Source of the DNA: Henckelia pumila | Taxonomy: Eukaryota; Streptophyta; Magnoliopsida; Lamiales; Gesneriaceae | Length of the DNA: 64,000 nucleotides | Assembly: GCF_033568475.1 (NCBI RefSeq) | Contig: NC_133120.1 | Coordinates: 167,741,991-167,805,990 of the forward strand | Reading direction: 5' to 3' | Shown here: piece after piece, positions 1 to 12,194 of the stretch | How the letters are laid out: each line of letters starts with the position of its first letter | How positions within the stretch are numbered: the stretch's first letter is position 1 | Program-made: the position numbers and the translations under genes | Notes under the pieces: model-generated | Told to the model about the DNA's origin: nothing | What the model saw: the letters and a program-made list of their open reading frames with translations, nothing else | Databases searched by the model: none

Positions 1-2694
1 GCTTTGTAGAGTTGCATTAATTGGTTAAAGTACACTGCTTTGCCATGAAATGACTATAGGCTTAGGTGGACCATTTCATGGATTCTGCAATCTTATGATG
101 TTACTGTGAAATCCTATCAATGTTCATAAAATGTAAACTTTATGCTAAAATTTCACCGCTTACGTAAAATCTATTCCCCTTCCCCACCCCCACTCTATAC
201 TCACATATATACAACTAATTACTATTAATTATACTCCGTCCATGAGCGTATTATATACTATTAAACACGGGTTTTTATCAATCTGACCGTCACAAATATT
301 GGGATCGACGGTATAACATTAACCGTGATCAAACAATTAATTAACCGATGGTTTTATCAAAATTAACCGTGCCTGTACGTTTTTTCTTTGTACGTAGTGG
401 GTGCGAACCATGATCATGAGGTGAGCGACGAACTAGTAGAGGTGTATGGATTGATCAAGGGCTGCGATTAATTCGTCAACCTTTAAGTCACATCTACTCT
501 AGCTATTCCTGGGATTAGGCCTTTCACCACCAGTCTTTGTCTCCCCCTTTCATGTGTCCCGTCTTATTGAAGCAAAAAATGTCGTATTTTAGATGCACTT
601 GCCTGAGCCATCACACATCAAGTGGCTTTAGGATAAGAAAGAAATTAGATGCCCCCCTCCCTCCCTATTGTGAAATCTGAATCAAGATTCAATTGTGTGC
701 ACACAAGTACTCACTGATTAAAGCTGATGAAAAAGGCCCGATCCAGGAACACTTCATTGGATACTTATAATTAACTAAAGGGCATCAAAAAGAGAGTGGG
801 AATTATTTGTACTAAATGGCATTGGGACAGCATCCACATCAATGTACGTACTATAAAAATAACTTTCAGACAACAAGGGAGACGCAACTTGAATTCTTAT
901 CTATCCCCCACTTCCATGCATTCCAAATCTGTACTTGTTATATGGGCCAGCCACATGGAAGACAAGTTAACGCAGGCCGACCCCCGAATCACGTGTATTC
1001 GAAAAGGGTTTCACATGAAGAAAACAAGCAGCAACATCATATATACTTGGATACTACTTTGTATACCATGTATAAAGTGCAAAGGTTGACATAACATTCC
1101 TCCTAGCTAGCTACTTTGAATTTCCTGCTGTTTCGAGAGAGATGATATAGCATACAGAACCCACATGAAAGTATCCTCTGCACGTTGCAGAGTCGTTGGA
1201 TCAAGTGGATCCCACATGTGGTCTGCTTAATCCAATGATGGTATGCGAGATGGTCATGTGCAACCGCACAATATATAGGTTCTTTATAAATCGTTTTAAA
1301 CTATTTATTTTTAAATCGATCCAAGATAAAGATCATATTAGAAATATATTATACAATATATATGAATGGTTTCATTATTATATATAACCCAAAGAGGATC
1401 ATATCTAATGAAATCAAGGGTACTTTAATTTAATCCTCAAAATAATTTTGGTTTCGATGTAATTAAGATAGTGGCAAGGTTGGTGGTTAGTTAGTAGCAT
1501 ATGAAACGCATATATATATATATCTCTAGGTTACAAAGTTTGGAGTTTTGAGTGATTATAATATGAAATCATAACTGGTCAAGAAGCCTGGATTTCGCAT
1601 GGGATTTAGTCATCATTATTCAGTAGACATCAAGGGCCAAGTGCACGTTTCGTGTCTAATATTTACGTCAAATTATTGAAGTTGACAAGAATTTTCACAG
1701 CAATAAAAACACATCACGGCAGGATATCAATATGAGAATCAGTAAAAAAATGTACTTTTTCATTATATTTATTTTTATATATATATTTTTTAATATATAT
1801 ATCAGTATTTCATTACATTTATTAAGCGTAAAATGTATAAAGTAATTTCTTACACCTTTCTCTTAGTTGGCCACATTTGCCGCTGCTTGTTTGGTTCATG
1901 AGCTAGCGTCATAGTTGTATAGCATAATTCGGTGAAGATCAGACAAGAGTTCTAACTCTATCTCTTAATTTGAACGGGTCAAGTTTTAATAAATTAGGTG
2001 AGTAGAATATCGTCCTACAGAGATTGAATATTTAATATTACACTGAATATTTCTAACTATCGGAATTAATCATATTTAAAGCTACGATAATTTTTAAGAT
2101 TTTAGATCACTAAAAATATTATCTCTAAATCATGAGATAAATTACTAGGGGCGAATAATTAAGGAGAGAATTCTATAAGTGCGACTTCGTTCAACCTTTC
2201 CATGTTTAATTTCTAAGATATCTTAATTATAAACTCTTCAATTTATTAGCCTTAATTTCTAACTATCATCTCTTGAGAAGTAACGAGTTTTGGACCCGCA
2301 ACAAGTTTAATTACTTGACCAATTAATTTTTCATTCACGCGGATTAGGTCTTGAGAAATATATATAAGTACTCTAGAGTCCTTAATTCTTTTACAAGTAG
2401 ATTTAGACATTGTATTTTATTTGACCGTGGGTACCATGACATACATATATATACGCACACAATGAGGCAAACATGTGTAGTCGACTTACGTGTTTTGCTT
2501 TTTCCATGTATAGTTGCTAATGGTTGTTGTAGTCTAGCCGCTATCAAAGATTAATTAATTAATTAGCCATTGTGATAACATAAATAATCTAAATATTATT
2601 GAATATAGATTCGCATTTAATATATAAGAAAATATACATAATAATAAACTACAAAAAGTGTAAGTTTTTAATTAGAGTGACACGTAAGTAAAAA
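1..2694. other. Intergenic DNA upstream of the zinc-finger gene
   Basis: AT-rich sequence without a credible gene. The open frames near 796-1387 and 2344-2554 have no recognisable domain and no codon-use support. Several short direct repeats are present, but I could not assign any transposon with defined ends. Confidence 0.5.
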
Positions 2695-2734
2695 CTCGTA
2701 CACTTTTCTTGAATTCTTTGTCTACCATTCCCCC

Positions 2735-2742
2735 TATATATA
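2735..2742 (+). promoter_or_regulatory. TATA box of the zinc-finger gene
   Basis: TATATATA followed by a CA-rich stretch. A start of transcription about 30 bases downstream falls near 2765. That lies beyond the first in-frame ATG (2756) and before the second (2795). Confidence 0.5.
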
Positions 2743-2794
2743 CAACACCCCACACATGGTGGCATCAAAATGTACTCATTTACAACAAAATTTA

Positions 2795-3382
2795 ATGGAA
2801 GAAAACACATCTTTAGTAGGAGTGCATGATTCTTACGAACCTCATCATGAGGTTCAAGATTATGGGCAGCATCCATCCTCCGTCACGAAGCTCTTCGGCT
2901 TCGCGGTCGAGCACAAAGTTAATCCTCGAGCCGACGCGGAGAACAAGCGATTCGTGTGCCACCACTGCCATCGAAAATTCTCCAACTCTCAAGCTCTAGG
3001 CGGCCACCAGAACGCGCACAAGAAGGAGCGGCAGCGGGTCAAGCGGGCCCACTACATGGTCGACCACCATCGGCAACTAGGGTCGTCTCACGCGCACGTG
3101 ATCGGCCCACATGCGACGCGATCGGGGTCGTTCAATAGCCCAAGCGCGCCTATTAATGCCTATGGAGCAAGGTTTCTCTCGTCGGGGGGCCATGATCCTC
3201 ATCGCAACTCCGTAGGGTTTCCTCGTGTCCTGTCAGGAGTGCCTCTGAGGTATCCCGGCGGGTTTCAAATCTTTCCACCGCGACCGGCGGAGCTTGGCGG
3301 TGGCGTTGGGGAGGTGGGGCCCTTCACAGTGGCGGAGACGATAGGTGTCGCGGAGGGATTGGACGTTGATCTTCATCTGTGA
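2795..3382 (+). CDS. Single C2H2 zinc-finger protein, GIS/ZFP5/ZFP6/ZFP8-like repressor
   Basis: Intronless gene of 195 residues from the ATG at 2795. The frame also holds an ATG at 2756 (208 residues), but the TATA box at 2735 would place that codon upstream of the transcript start. The protein has a KLFGF motif, then one finger of the C-x2-C-x12-H-x3-H type carrying the plant-specific QALGGH core and the downstream sequence QNAHKKERQ. This finger layout is typical of the GIS/ZFP5/ZFP6/ZFP8 group, nuclear DNA-binding proteins known in Arabidopsis to act in trichome and root-hair formation through gibberellin and cytokinin. The C terminus is LDVDLHL, an EAR-type L-x-L-x-L repression motif, so a transcriptional repressor is likely. 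Codon use is GC-rich in contrast to the AT-rich flanks. Family assignment is firm; which subgroup member it is stays open. Confidence 0.93.
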   Translation: MEENTSLVGVHDSYEPHHEVQDYGQHPSSVTKLFGFAVEHKVNPRADAENKRFVCHHCHRKFSNSQALGGHQNAHKKERQRVKRAHYMVDHHRQLGSSHAHVIGPHATRSGSFNSPSAPINAYGARFLSSGGHDPHRNSVGFPRVLSGVPLRYPGGFQIFPPRPAELGGGVGEVGPFTVAETIGVAEGLDVDLHL

Positions 3383-3858
3383 TCAGTACACACCTTTGTT
3401 TACCACTGCACGTACTTTGTGTTTAATTTTGAGTTCATTTTTGTAATAACTTAAGAAATATTTAGTTAATAAAATCATATCACTATGTATATCTAAATTT
3501 TGAGAATCTATTTATTTTACTTGAACTTCTGAAAAAAGAAGTTAACTGGCTTTAGTTAGTACTTAATTACTGCATGCTTGAGATTATAATATCAAAGTTT
3601 GATCTAATTGAGTACTGCATAATCCCAACCATTATTAATATTAATTCATTTAATATGAACATATTAGACAAATTAAAGTGTATAGTATGCTTCTATAATT
3701 ATGATGATTATGTATATGGCAATGTCCCACCGCATGCTCTATGATTTTGATGTATGTGTAAGAAAGATTTGAATTGGGTAAATCAAATCATGTTATAACT
3801 CATATAAAATTAATTATAAAGAAGAGATGACAAAATTCATGAACTGTTGGCAATAGCC
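3383..3858. other. 3' flank of the zinc-finger gene
   Basis: AT-rich. An AATAAA-like signal lies near 3468. I see no gene here. Confidence 0.4.
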
Positions 3859-3985
3859 TCTATTTAGGGGGTCCTTCGACCCTACAGAGGGGGTAAATAC
3901 CCCCTCTGTATTTGGATGGCTTGGATTGGCCCATTTTTATTTGGGCCCCACAATTTTCATGCAGGGTTGAATGACCCTTATTTAG
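3859..3985. mobile_element. Small inverted-repeat element (MITE-like)
   Basis: The left end (CTATTTAGGGGGTCCTTCG) and the reverse complement of the right end (CTAAATAAGGGTCATTCAAC) are similar, giving imperfect terminal inverted repeats of about 25 bases around roughly 75 bases. No coding capacity. The target-site duplication is not clear, so the superfamily is not assigned. Confidence 0.45.
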
Positions 3986-4329
3986 GACGGAAAATGTATT
4001 CGTTATCTCACGGACTTTTGAGACGCGCATTCACATATCTTTTTTTACAATCATTAACAGTGTCTTATTTTACGGCAACTTTATACTATATTATATCTTG
4101 ATCATCACATGCATTTAATGAAGGTATTAGAGTATTTAGGTACGTAGTGTTTATAACTTCTAAACATAAGTGATTATGATTTTTTTTTACAAATTTGTTT
4201 TAAAAAAAATCCATAATTACTTATTTTTAGAGATTGCAAATACTACCTTAATTTTTGGTATCACCATCAAAACAACCCCAATATAATTACACAAAAATCT
4301 TTTCTTAAAAAAAATATATAAGAGCACGT

Positions 4330-5760
4330 ACAAGGGTGAGATGAAGTTGGTGTGAGAAAGTTGGTAACTTCATTGCATTATGATGTCAGCGATGATAACT
4401 TCATTGTTTGGTTCTGCGAGGGTGAGATGTTGTAGAGAGGAGGTTGAAATATTAATTTTTTATTTCATTAAATATTTTTTTTTATTTAAACACAAAATAA
4501 ATTTGCATAATTAAAAAAATTAAAATTACACATAATTAAAATTTAAATATTACAGAAAATACAGAAATACACGAAATTAAGAAATTTTAAAAAGTACAAA
4601 TAATTAAAGCAAATTACCAACAACAAAATAAATTACTGCCCAAACCTTTTACGAAAAATTTCTTGTTGCATCTTCGTAAAATATTCACGTTGCACATCAT
4701 TCATGTTTGGATCATTAATATCTTTCTCCATGATTCGATTTTCTTGCTCCCTCTCCAGCTCAATCTCTTTCATCGCTTGCTTCCTCTCCTTCATTTTCTG
4801 CTTCCTCAACTCTATTTCTTACTTCTTGGACTCCGTTCCTCAACTTTTGCATAATGCTCTTTTGCCATAGAAATCTTCGCATCCTCAATTTCATAAAATT
4901 TTGTCTGATCCTCACGCATTTTTTCATAAAAATCTTTCATGGAATTTTTTGAGCCAGATCCTTTCATGCTCGCTTTGAAGGACTTTCTTCCCATTGGTCT
5001 AATGGTTTTCTCCACTTCTTGTACGTCATTTCCTTCATCGGTTGTAGGCGTATCAGTGGGCGTGAAGAAAGGAGATGGAGATGATTCGCCATCAATATTT
5101 TTCAGCTTTTTGGTCTCGCATTTGCCGCATCGCCTTCATATTTTGCTAACGACCAAATCCTCCATTTCAGTTGATCATTAAGGACTAACCAAGCTTTCTC
5201 GTCAGACCATGCTGTTTCACAATCTTTATCAAACATTGTTTGAGCTTGAGAATACTAATTAAAAATAATAATTTAGCATTTTTTTTAATTTCAATTAGAA
5301 TAAAACATGGTGATAAAATTTTAAGACTACCTTCATCTCAAATGACGATCCACTTTGGTTGAGGGCTTCTATTTCGCTCATTTTGTTTCGAAAAGCGAAA
5401 ACTCATTTTGCAAGATCTTGAAAATGTTTGCGCATGTTGTCCCTAGAACGAACTTTTCATCCCATTGGCAACTCTTGGTTATATTCTTTTTTCAACCATT
5501 CCCCAAAAACTAACATTGTTTTGGTCATTTCCAAGTGTTAGATTGATAGAAGCGTTGCACCATGCCTTTGCAAGACGTTCATCTTCGTCTTTCAACCACT
5601 TTTTCAAGATTGATTGTGTTTCAAAACCCAACAAGATTTCAGGGTTGAGATCTATCAATACATGCGAGTCCTACTATTTTTTCAGTGGACTCCACAAATA
5701 TTAATAAATATCTACCTCTAAATACATCATTGAGGTAGTGCTTAGCCAGGATGAAATTAT
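4330..5760 (-). pseudogene. Decayed PIF/Harbinger-type Myb/NAM-associated accessory gene
   Basis: On the minus strand, blocks read as the second protein of PIF/Harbinger transposons and its host-annotated relatives (Myb/SANT-like, 'NAM-associated C-terminal' proteins). Near 5608-5490 the sequence reads WLKDEDERLAKAWCNAS, the N-terminal helix region. Near 5010-4820 it reads RPMGRKSFKASMKG and then MKDFYEKMREDQTKFYE, the Lys-rich C-terminal region. A glutamate/lysine-rich coiled coil ends at a stop at 4633-4635. Internal stops and frame changes break it, for example at about 5150 and 4820. Beyond 4635 toward the transposon edge, GAGCACGTACAAGGGTGAGA near 4323 may be part of a terminus. No DDE transposase is present. 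Dead remnant. Confidence 0.7.
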
Positions 5761-6422
5761 CCTAATTCTCGACTCTTGAAGATTTTAGTGAAATAAATGT
5801 AATTGAGGTGAAAATTAATTAGAGAAAGAATAAATTAACGAACCCCGCCCTATGCCATTTTTATGTGTGGCACCCAATTTATGTTCACTCGAATGAAGCA
5901 TTGTATATTTTTTGTGACAAAGTCAATTATATGCAATGGTCTTGTGCACTAAATTAAACTCCCAAAGTAATCAATTTTTTTTAATTTTTTATTTAAAGTG
6001 AAGTTTGTTACAATTGAATCTCAAATTGATCATGAGATCTCATTGGAAAGCTACATGTCATCGACATTAGCCTATAATCCCTTTTTGTCATGCTTGTTTT
6101 TATTTTTTTAATCAATCCCTCTTCATGCTAACCCTTCATGCTAATCTACCATAACCTTGGAGAAATTCAAGGTTATCCACTTGACCATCTGTCTCCCACT
6201 CTTTTCAGATGCTTTTTGACCAATTAGTTACACATAAATTAATTAATGCTCCAAAATATTCGTTGTATCGATTTAATTATTTACATTAAAAAAATGACCT
6301 TCCCTGATATGTCAAAGATTTGTTCACTTCTACAATTTGTACCCCAAAATAAATATCATCGCTCAGGTTCTTCTATTTTCTTCTCTTCCATTTTTCTCTC
6401 ATTCATTTGCATACCAAGTTAT

Positions 6423-6725
6423 ATGCCACCGATGAGACGGATGGACGAGCACCGGCCGGCTAATCTTTTATCGTCCTATGTCACGAACCAACATTTTGAC
6501 ACCGTAAGAACCACCATGGTTACTCCTCCGCGTACAACGAGGCTCACGTCGTCATCTCCGTCCTACACGCTGTCCACTTGGCAGCGAGGTAATTCTGATG
6601 TGAAGAGGAAGCAGAGAATCATGTCTTACAAATCATATGCAATTGAAGGGAAAGTAAAGGCTTCCATTCGTAATAGCTTCCGATGGGTGAAAAATAAATA
6701 TTCATCCATTGTGCATGGCTGTTAA
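6423..6725 (+). CDS. DUF3511 domain protein
   Basis: Intronless frame of 100 residues from the ATG at 6423. The frame stays open 59 codons further upstream, but that part looks like untranslated leader. The N-terminal half is Arg/Ser/Thr-rich and probably disordered. Residues from about 60 to the end hold the conserved block KRKQRIMSYKSYAIEGKVKA followed by SFRWVKNKYSSIVHGC. This matches the plant-specific DUF3511 family (basic block, Y-x-x-Y-x-V/I-E-G-K-V-K, FRW-K-K, a last aromatic or basic turn). The biochemical role of the family is unknown. Length is normal. The neighbouring PIF/Harbinger remnant ends well upstream and does not enter the frame. Confidence 0.85.
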   Translation: MPPMRRMDEHRPANLLSSYVTNQHFDTVRTTMVTPPRTTRLTSSSPSYTLSTWQRGNSDVKRKQRIMSYKSYAIEGKVKASIRNSFRWVKNKYSSIVHGC

Positions 6726-7463
6726 TTAATTAACTATTGTTTCATGCACATTAATTAAATTGCCTTGCAAAATGTATGATATAACAATGCACAAGGCAAG
6801 ATGTATAAATGCCCTTAGAGAAGGATTTAATTTGTTCCCTTTTCCCTGTCCTTATACAATACTTTGTATAATTTATTTATTTCTTTTATGATCATAAGTT
6901 TATTTTTAAGAAAGGTTTGTCATTGATTTTAATATGTATGTTAAATATTATGCAGAAACTGTAAGTCTTGAAATTTTTATATCCATACAATATAATCTAT
7001 AAAATATAATAATGCATGAACCCCTTAAAATAACCACCTTAATCAAATTAATAGATAGACAAAAATGTCTCTTACTACTTATAACTATCATATTTCAATT
7101 TTTTTTTTCAATTTAAAAATATAAAAAAATATTCATTATTTTTAGATATAATATAAACTATTTATGCACGTGAATTTTCGCGTGCGTGGATTACTAAGTA
7201 TGCATTATTTGTCCCATGATTGAAAGTTAAAGTTTAAATGGTTTATAAGTTGTACTAAATAACTAGTTAAAGGAAAATACGAAATTAATAGTTGATATAA
7301 GAACTCATAGTGTAGGTGCATTTTTGTTGGCTTGATCAGCAAAGTTTTGTGTATATAAAAAATCTCTCCAAATGCTACATGAATGAGAACTATCTCTAGA
7401 TTTTTGCACGCGGTAAGTTGATGGGCCAACAAAGTCCATCGCATTTCGAAGGATGAGTGTACG
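6726..7463. other. Intergenic, AT-rich
   Basis: No gene seen. The short minus-strand frames near 7205-7577 partly run into the hAT MITE and have no domain. Confidence 0.4.
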
Positions 7464-7926
7464 TAGGGGTGCAAACGAACCGAATCGAGCCAAATAATGA
7501 TAAAATTTTAAGGCTCGAATTCGGCTCGATAAGATAATTTTCGAGTTCGAGCTCGATTCGAAGTTCGATAATTTCAAATATTTTGGCTCGAGCTCGGCTC
7601 GAAATGAAGTTCGAGTTCGAGTTCGGTTCGAAATATTCGAACCTATTCGTGAACTATTTGGATATTATGGTTCGAAAAGCTCGAAAAGCTCGAAAAAGTT
7701 CGAAATGTATATATATTTATTATATAATTATATTATATTAATTAAATATTAAGGTTCGCGAACTATTCGCGAACTATCGAACAGAGTAATTTCGGCTCGA
7801 GCTCGGCTCGAAAAAAGTTCGAACATGTTCAAATTTGTTCGAGTTCGATAAGCTCGAATACAAATCAAATATTTATCGAGCGGGCTCGTAAAGCTCACGA
7901 ACATGTTCGGTTCATTTGCACCCCTA
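7464..7926. mobile_element. hAT-type MITE, copy 1
   Basis: 463-bp element with terminal inverted repeats TAGGGGTGCAAACGAACCGA on the left and the complementary TTTGCACCCCTA on the right. The interior is dominated by TTCGAGCTCGA-like repeats around an AT core. The flanking 8-mers agtgtacg and agtgaatg agree at 6 of 8 positions, an eroded hAT duplication. The same family is present at 47199-47655 with a perfect duplication. Confidence 0.8.
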
Positions 7927-10680
7927 AGTGAATGTGATGTGATGTTTTCATTTCACATTAATGATTGAAAATAAAAAGATTAAAATGATTCACAAGTGTT
8001 TTGACTATAAAAACCTGTACGTGACAACCATTTTTGTAAAGTAATTAAGGAAGAGTTTATTAATTATGCGGGCAAGTTTACTAAGTTCTCGCAATGTCAT
8101 TTTGTTATGATGGAAATCAATTTAAAAAATTTCCTTTTTTGCGATTGTAAGATCTAACAAATATAACGCGATTGTTAATTAATAGAATTAAAGTGATTTT
8201 ACTCTAATTTTTTATATGTAAGAATCCAACAATAATGTGGACACATATTAAATAATTATAAACCGAGTCTAACAGTGCAAAACAGAAGATGTATATATGT
8301 ATATGTCACCGACGCCGGCCATGACTTTTTATTACAAAATCAGTAATTTCCCCAAAATTTTAGTCTAAATTAAAGGCGGAAACTAAGGGGGAAAAAGGGT
8401 AGCAGAGATGGTCATATTATTCATATTTTATACTATCTTTTTGTGACACATTCATCTCCAAGCTTTAATAAGTAATTCTATTGTCCAAATAATCAAGAAA
8501 ATATTCATCAATAATTTTACATTCAATTTGAAAAAAATTTTAAATAAAATAAACTTAATTTTATATAATTTCTTTACATATATAACCTATTAAAAAAGAA
8601 AGTATATTGTGTGTGTGTATATATATATTCAACATTTGAATAATGAAGATGTTACGTGTGTTGGCTAACTTTCGTGGTGAGAAACAAACAACTTTAAAAA
8701 TGTTGGATTTAGTTTGACGTAAAAAAGATTTAGGCAAAGTGAGTGTCACTATATAATGTCTATTTAAAGTGAATCATATAAAGACAAAAAAATATGATTT
8801 TCCAGATATCATAAATACAAGTCTGTCTGTCTATTTGCATATTTTAATTGTGGTTTGTTGGGTCAAATCAAATCAATGGAGAATTAATAAAATGGAGCCT
8901 CAACTTCAAGAATTTTGAATTCATCCCCCTTCAAATTAATAATATATTTCTGCCGTTAACCAAATAACAGTCATCTCAAAATAATCGAATTTGGTCTCTT
9001 TGGCACGACTTTTTATTTCCAAAAACTACTTTTTTTAATTACTAAATCGCATCATTATACTTTTCTCATTTCTTATAAAATAAGACAAATTGGATCAGGT
9101 CTATCCGTCTCTAAATTAATCTTATATTATAATAATTAATTTTCGTGTCATTGTGATTTTTTAAAATACAAAAAAACAATACCTCTCTAAAATTAAAATA
9201 TATATTATTTTTATTAATAAAAATATGTTTCAGAAACATTCCTTTATAACTATCATATCTACTTTCCAAAATTTAAAAATTATTAAAATATTTTTCTTAT
9301 TTTTATCCAAAATTTTGAATCTTTAAATGATTATTGCACTCATATATTGTTTGTATTTTGTTTTTAATTTTAAAAAATTATAGTGAGATTAAAAAATTGA
9401 TCTGAAAAAACTTGACTTTTATTTTGAAATAGAAATAAATTGTAAAAGTTGTTAAAAATTATATGGTGACAAAAATTATTTCCCAAGATTAAACTTCACC
9501 AATATAAATTGATAATATATAAAATTAATGATATTTAGTTAGTGTTTGCAAAAAAAAGAATTCATAATCAATTATATTTAGAGGTTGCATATTAATAATA
9601 ATTAATAAGCGTAAATTTAAAAGTTCACATAAATATACCATATATAGTTATTATAGTACCCCTTACTTTATTATAAAATAATATATAAAACATCTATTAG
9701 ATGTTTTTTGAAATGATCGCATAGATTTTATATGTGAAACTTGTCAATCATGTTCAAATTTACAATAAAATATTTATTACACAAATAATAATATTTTTTA
9801 TATATAATTCAAATAAAAAATCTCTCTTATGAAATTAAATCGTAAAACTATGTCATGTTTTTACAAACAAGTATACGAACACGTATCACACTCACACCGA
9901 TAGCTTAGAGTAAAATCTATCCATCTCCTTTACTTTTACACGTGAACTCCGTTCTTGAGCAGTGCTTCAAAAGAAAGAGAGACACACAAGTGGACCCCAC
10001 GTTGTCTGGCATTTAGAATTTTGAAAATCCCTTCCTGTGACGTTACATTGATTCTAACATTTTACTATAAAATATAATAATATTAACCAGGGACCGAGTC
10101 AGGGGAGAAATTAATTTTTAAAAATAATTCATTATTAAAATAATACAATATTTGACATATACACACAAAATAGTTTTATCGTATTTGTATTATATTCATC
10201 GCATTTTTTTTTTGTTTTTCATTAAGAAAAGAAGTTTTATTGAGTTGCATTGGAAGTTAAGATGGAGGGGGCGAAATAACAATTGTAGATTAGCTACTAA
10301 AGATTAGTTGAGATTTTACACTAAAGATAATATTCAAACCATATATCAAATGATTCATAATTTTCACATAAACGTAATTAATGATATATTGTTGATGTGA
10401 TGAATCATGTGAGATTAAATTTATGATTAAAATAATAATCTTAAGATAGATTGAAATTTACCATAAAAATCGAACAATATTAAAAGACGGTGCAACCAAA
10501 GAAAACCCTCGACTACATCCGAATCACCCACAATTATGACCATTTACCATGTTATATTTTTCTATTTCAAGATGTGTTAACAGTTTACAGTAAGATTTGA
10601 AAGAGCAAAATCTGAAATAATTGCCACGGTCTCACATCATTTATTGCTTCCATCTCATATCAACACCCCTCATGGAGGAC
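7927..10680. other. Long AT-rich intergenic stretch
   Basis: About 2.7 kb without any supported gene on either strand. Frames are short and of low complexity. The last few hundred bases are presumably the promoter of the TRM-like gene. Confidence 0.45.
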
Positions 10681-12194
10681 AGCTCCAACTCACTGCTCTC
10701 TTCTGTCCATAAACGTCCATTTCCTCTCTCAAAACTTCTCAAATCCAGCATTCTCTACCTCTAATTCATACATTGTCCAAAAAAAAAAAAAAGAAAAGAA
10801 AAAATTCATACATTTTCTTGATAAATGTAGGCTCTTTGTGATAAAGTTCGCTGCTTTTTCCAGTGTGGGGATCTGAAGAGATCTTGACCTCAAGTGGGCT
10901 GTGTGAGTTTTCTTGATTTACCATTGTTTTACTGCTCCGGTGTTTGGAAAACGAAATGGGTCTTCAATTTTATGGGGGTTTGCTACTCCGGTGGGGATCT
11001 GAAGAGATCTTGACCTCAACTGGTCGCACATTTTATTTTTTCTTAATGTTTTAGTTAACAGGATTGTGGATTAGCTTAAGTCTCTAGTGGATATAGGAGT
11101 ACGATCAGATTGCTTGATTGCGGAACTTTCTCTGGCTTTGTGACTCTGTTGATCTAAATGCTATCCGAATGAAGTAGAAAACTACGCATTAGTTGTTAGA
11201 ATCTAATAGGATCTGGTACTTGAGTTACAAGATGACTTTTGAATCATTTCAATGATAATATTCCACCCACTTAAAATCATAATTATTCAAACTCCATGCT
11301 CGGGTTGGAGAAAGGATCTCTAATGGTAACATTAAATTTAACTCGCTTTTGTTGTTCACTTGTCCACGGTGAAGAACCGTCCCTAGGACCGATTATTTTG
11401 TTCCTAGTAGTCAAGTTGAAAGAGTTAATGCTGGTTCTTTCAATTGTTAGACAGGTGTCTATGTATAAGAAGTTTGTAAATCTATTATAGTTTGAAGCTA
11501 GGATTCAGTCTTCGAGGAAGAAAAAACTTCTAATGCTACATGTCTGAACCATGAATACACAAATTTACCTGTGGTTCAGTATTAATACAATGCGATGAGG
11601 ATAATAATGTTTTTGATGCCAGTGTAGAGATTTTTGGTTGGAATCAGTTTTTTTGGAATCCGTTGGGCATAATCTGTTTTGTTTTCATGCGCTGCATCGC
11701 TGTACTTATTTTTTGATTTCTTAGTTTCCTTAAAGCGGACAAACGTGAATCTCTCAAAAGTCAAAACGTACAATCATGAATCTCTTTAGAAATTTTAGTA
11801 AATAGAACAAAGGTTTTTTTTGAAATGATTATTTTGATGTGAGGTGGTCACCAACCAATCATCATTTATGCATCAGGATTTGATATTTTTCATTCGTCCG
11901 AAACCTTTACATTTTTATGCTTCCTAGTCTGAACTACATTTGGCAAAGACTTTCCTTATGTTGCAAATATTTTTCTGATATGTAACTTGAATAATAGATG
12001 CGAAGTCGCAAGAATATGTTGTTGTGACATCAGGACAGTATTTCTCTAAGCTTTCTTCACCCAAATTTTCTTGGGGGGAACATAAAATCACCCTTTATTT
12101 TTAATTGAGTTGCAGATGGACAGATGCGAGATAAAATTTGCATCCTCGCTGTAACTTTCAGTTTGTCAAATTTTGTTTCGCTTAGCAGAGGGGA
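10681..12194 (+). other. Probable 5' leader and leader intron of the TRM-like gene
   Basis: A pyrimidine-rich segment (about 10690-10760) looks like a transcription start and leader. A pyrimidine-tract acceptor (TTTCGCTTAGCAG) ends near 12188, just before the ATG at 12195, so at least one intron probably lies in the 5' UTR. A 28-base sequence beginning TGGGGATCTGAAGAGATCTT occurs twice without mismatch, at 10866 and 10992. Confidence 0.45.

Noticed and set aside
796..1387. Three plus-strand frames of 63-97 codons
   Set aside because: Two overlap in different frames, none has a domain, and composition is that of spacer DNA.
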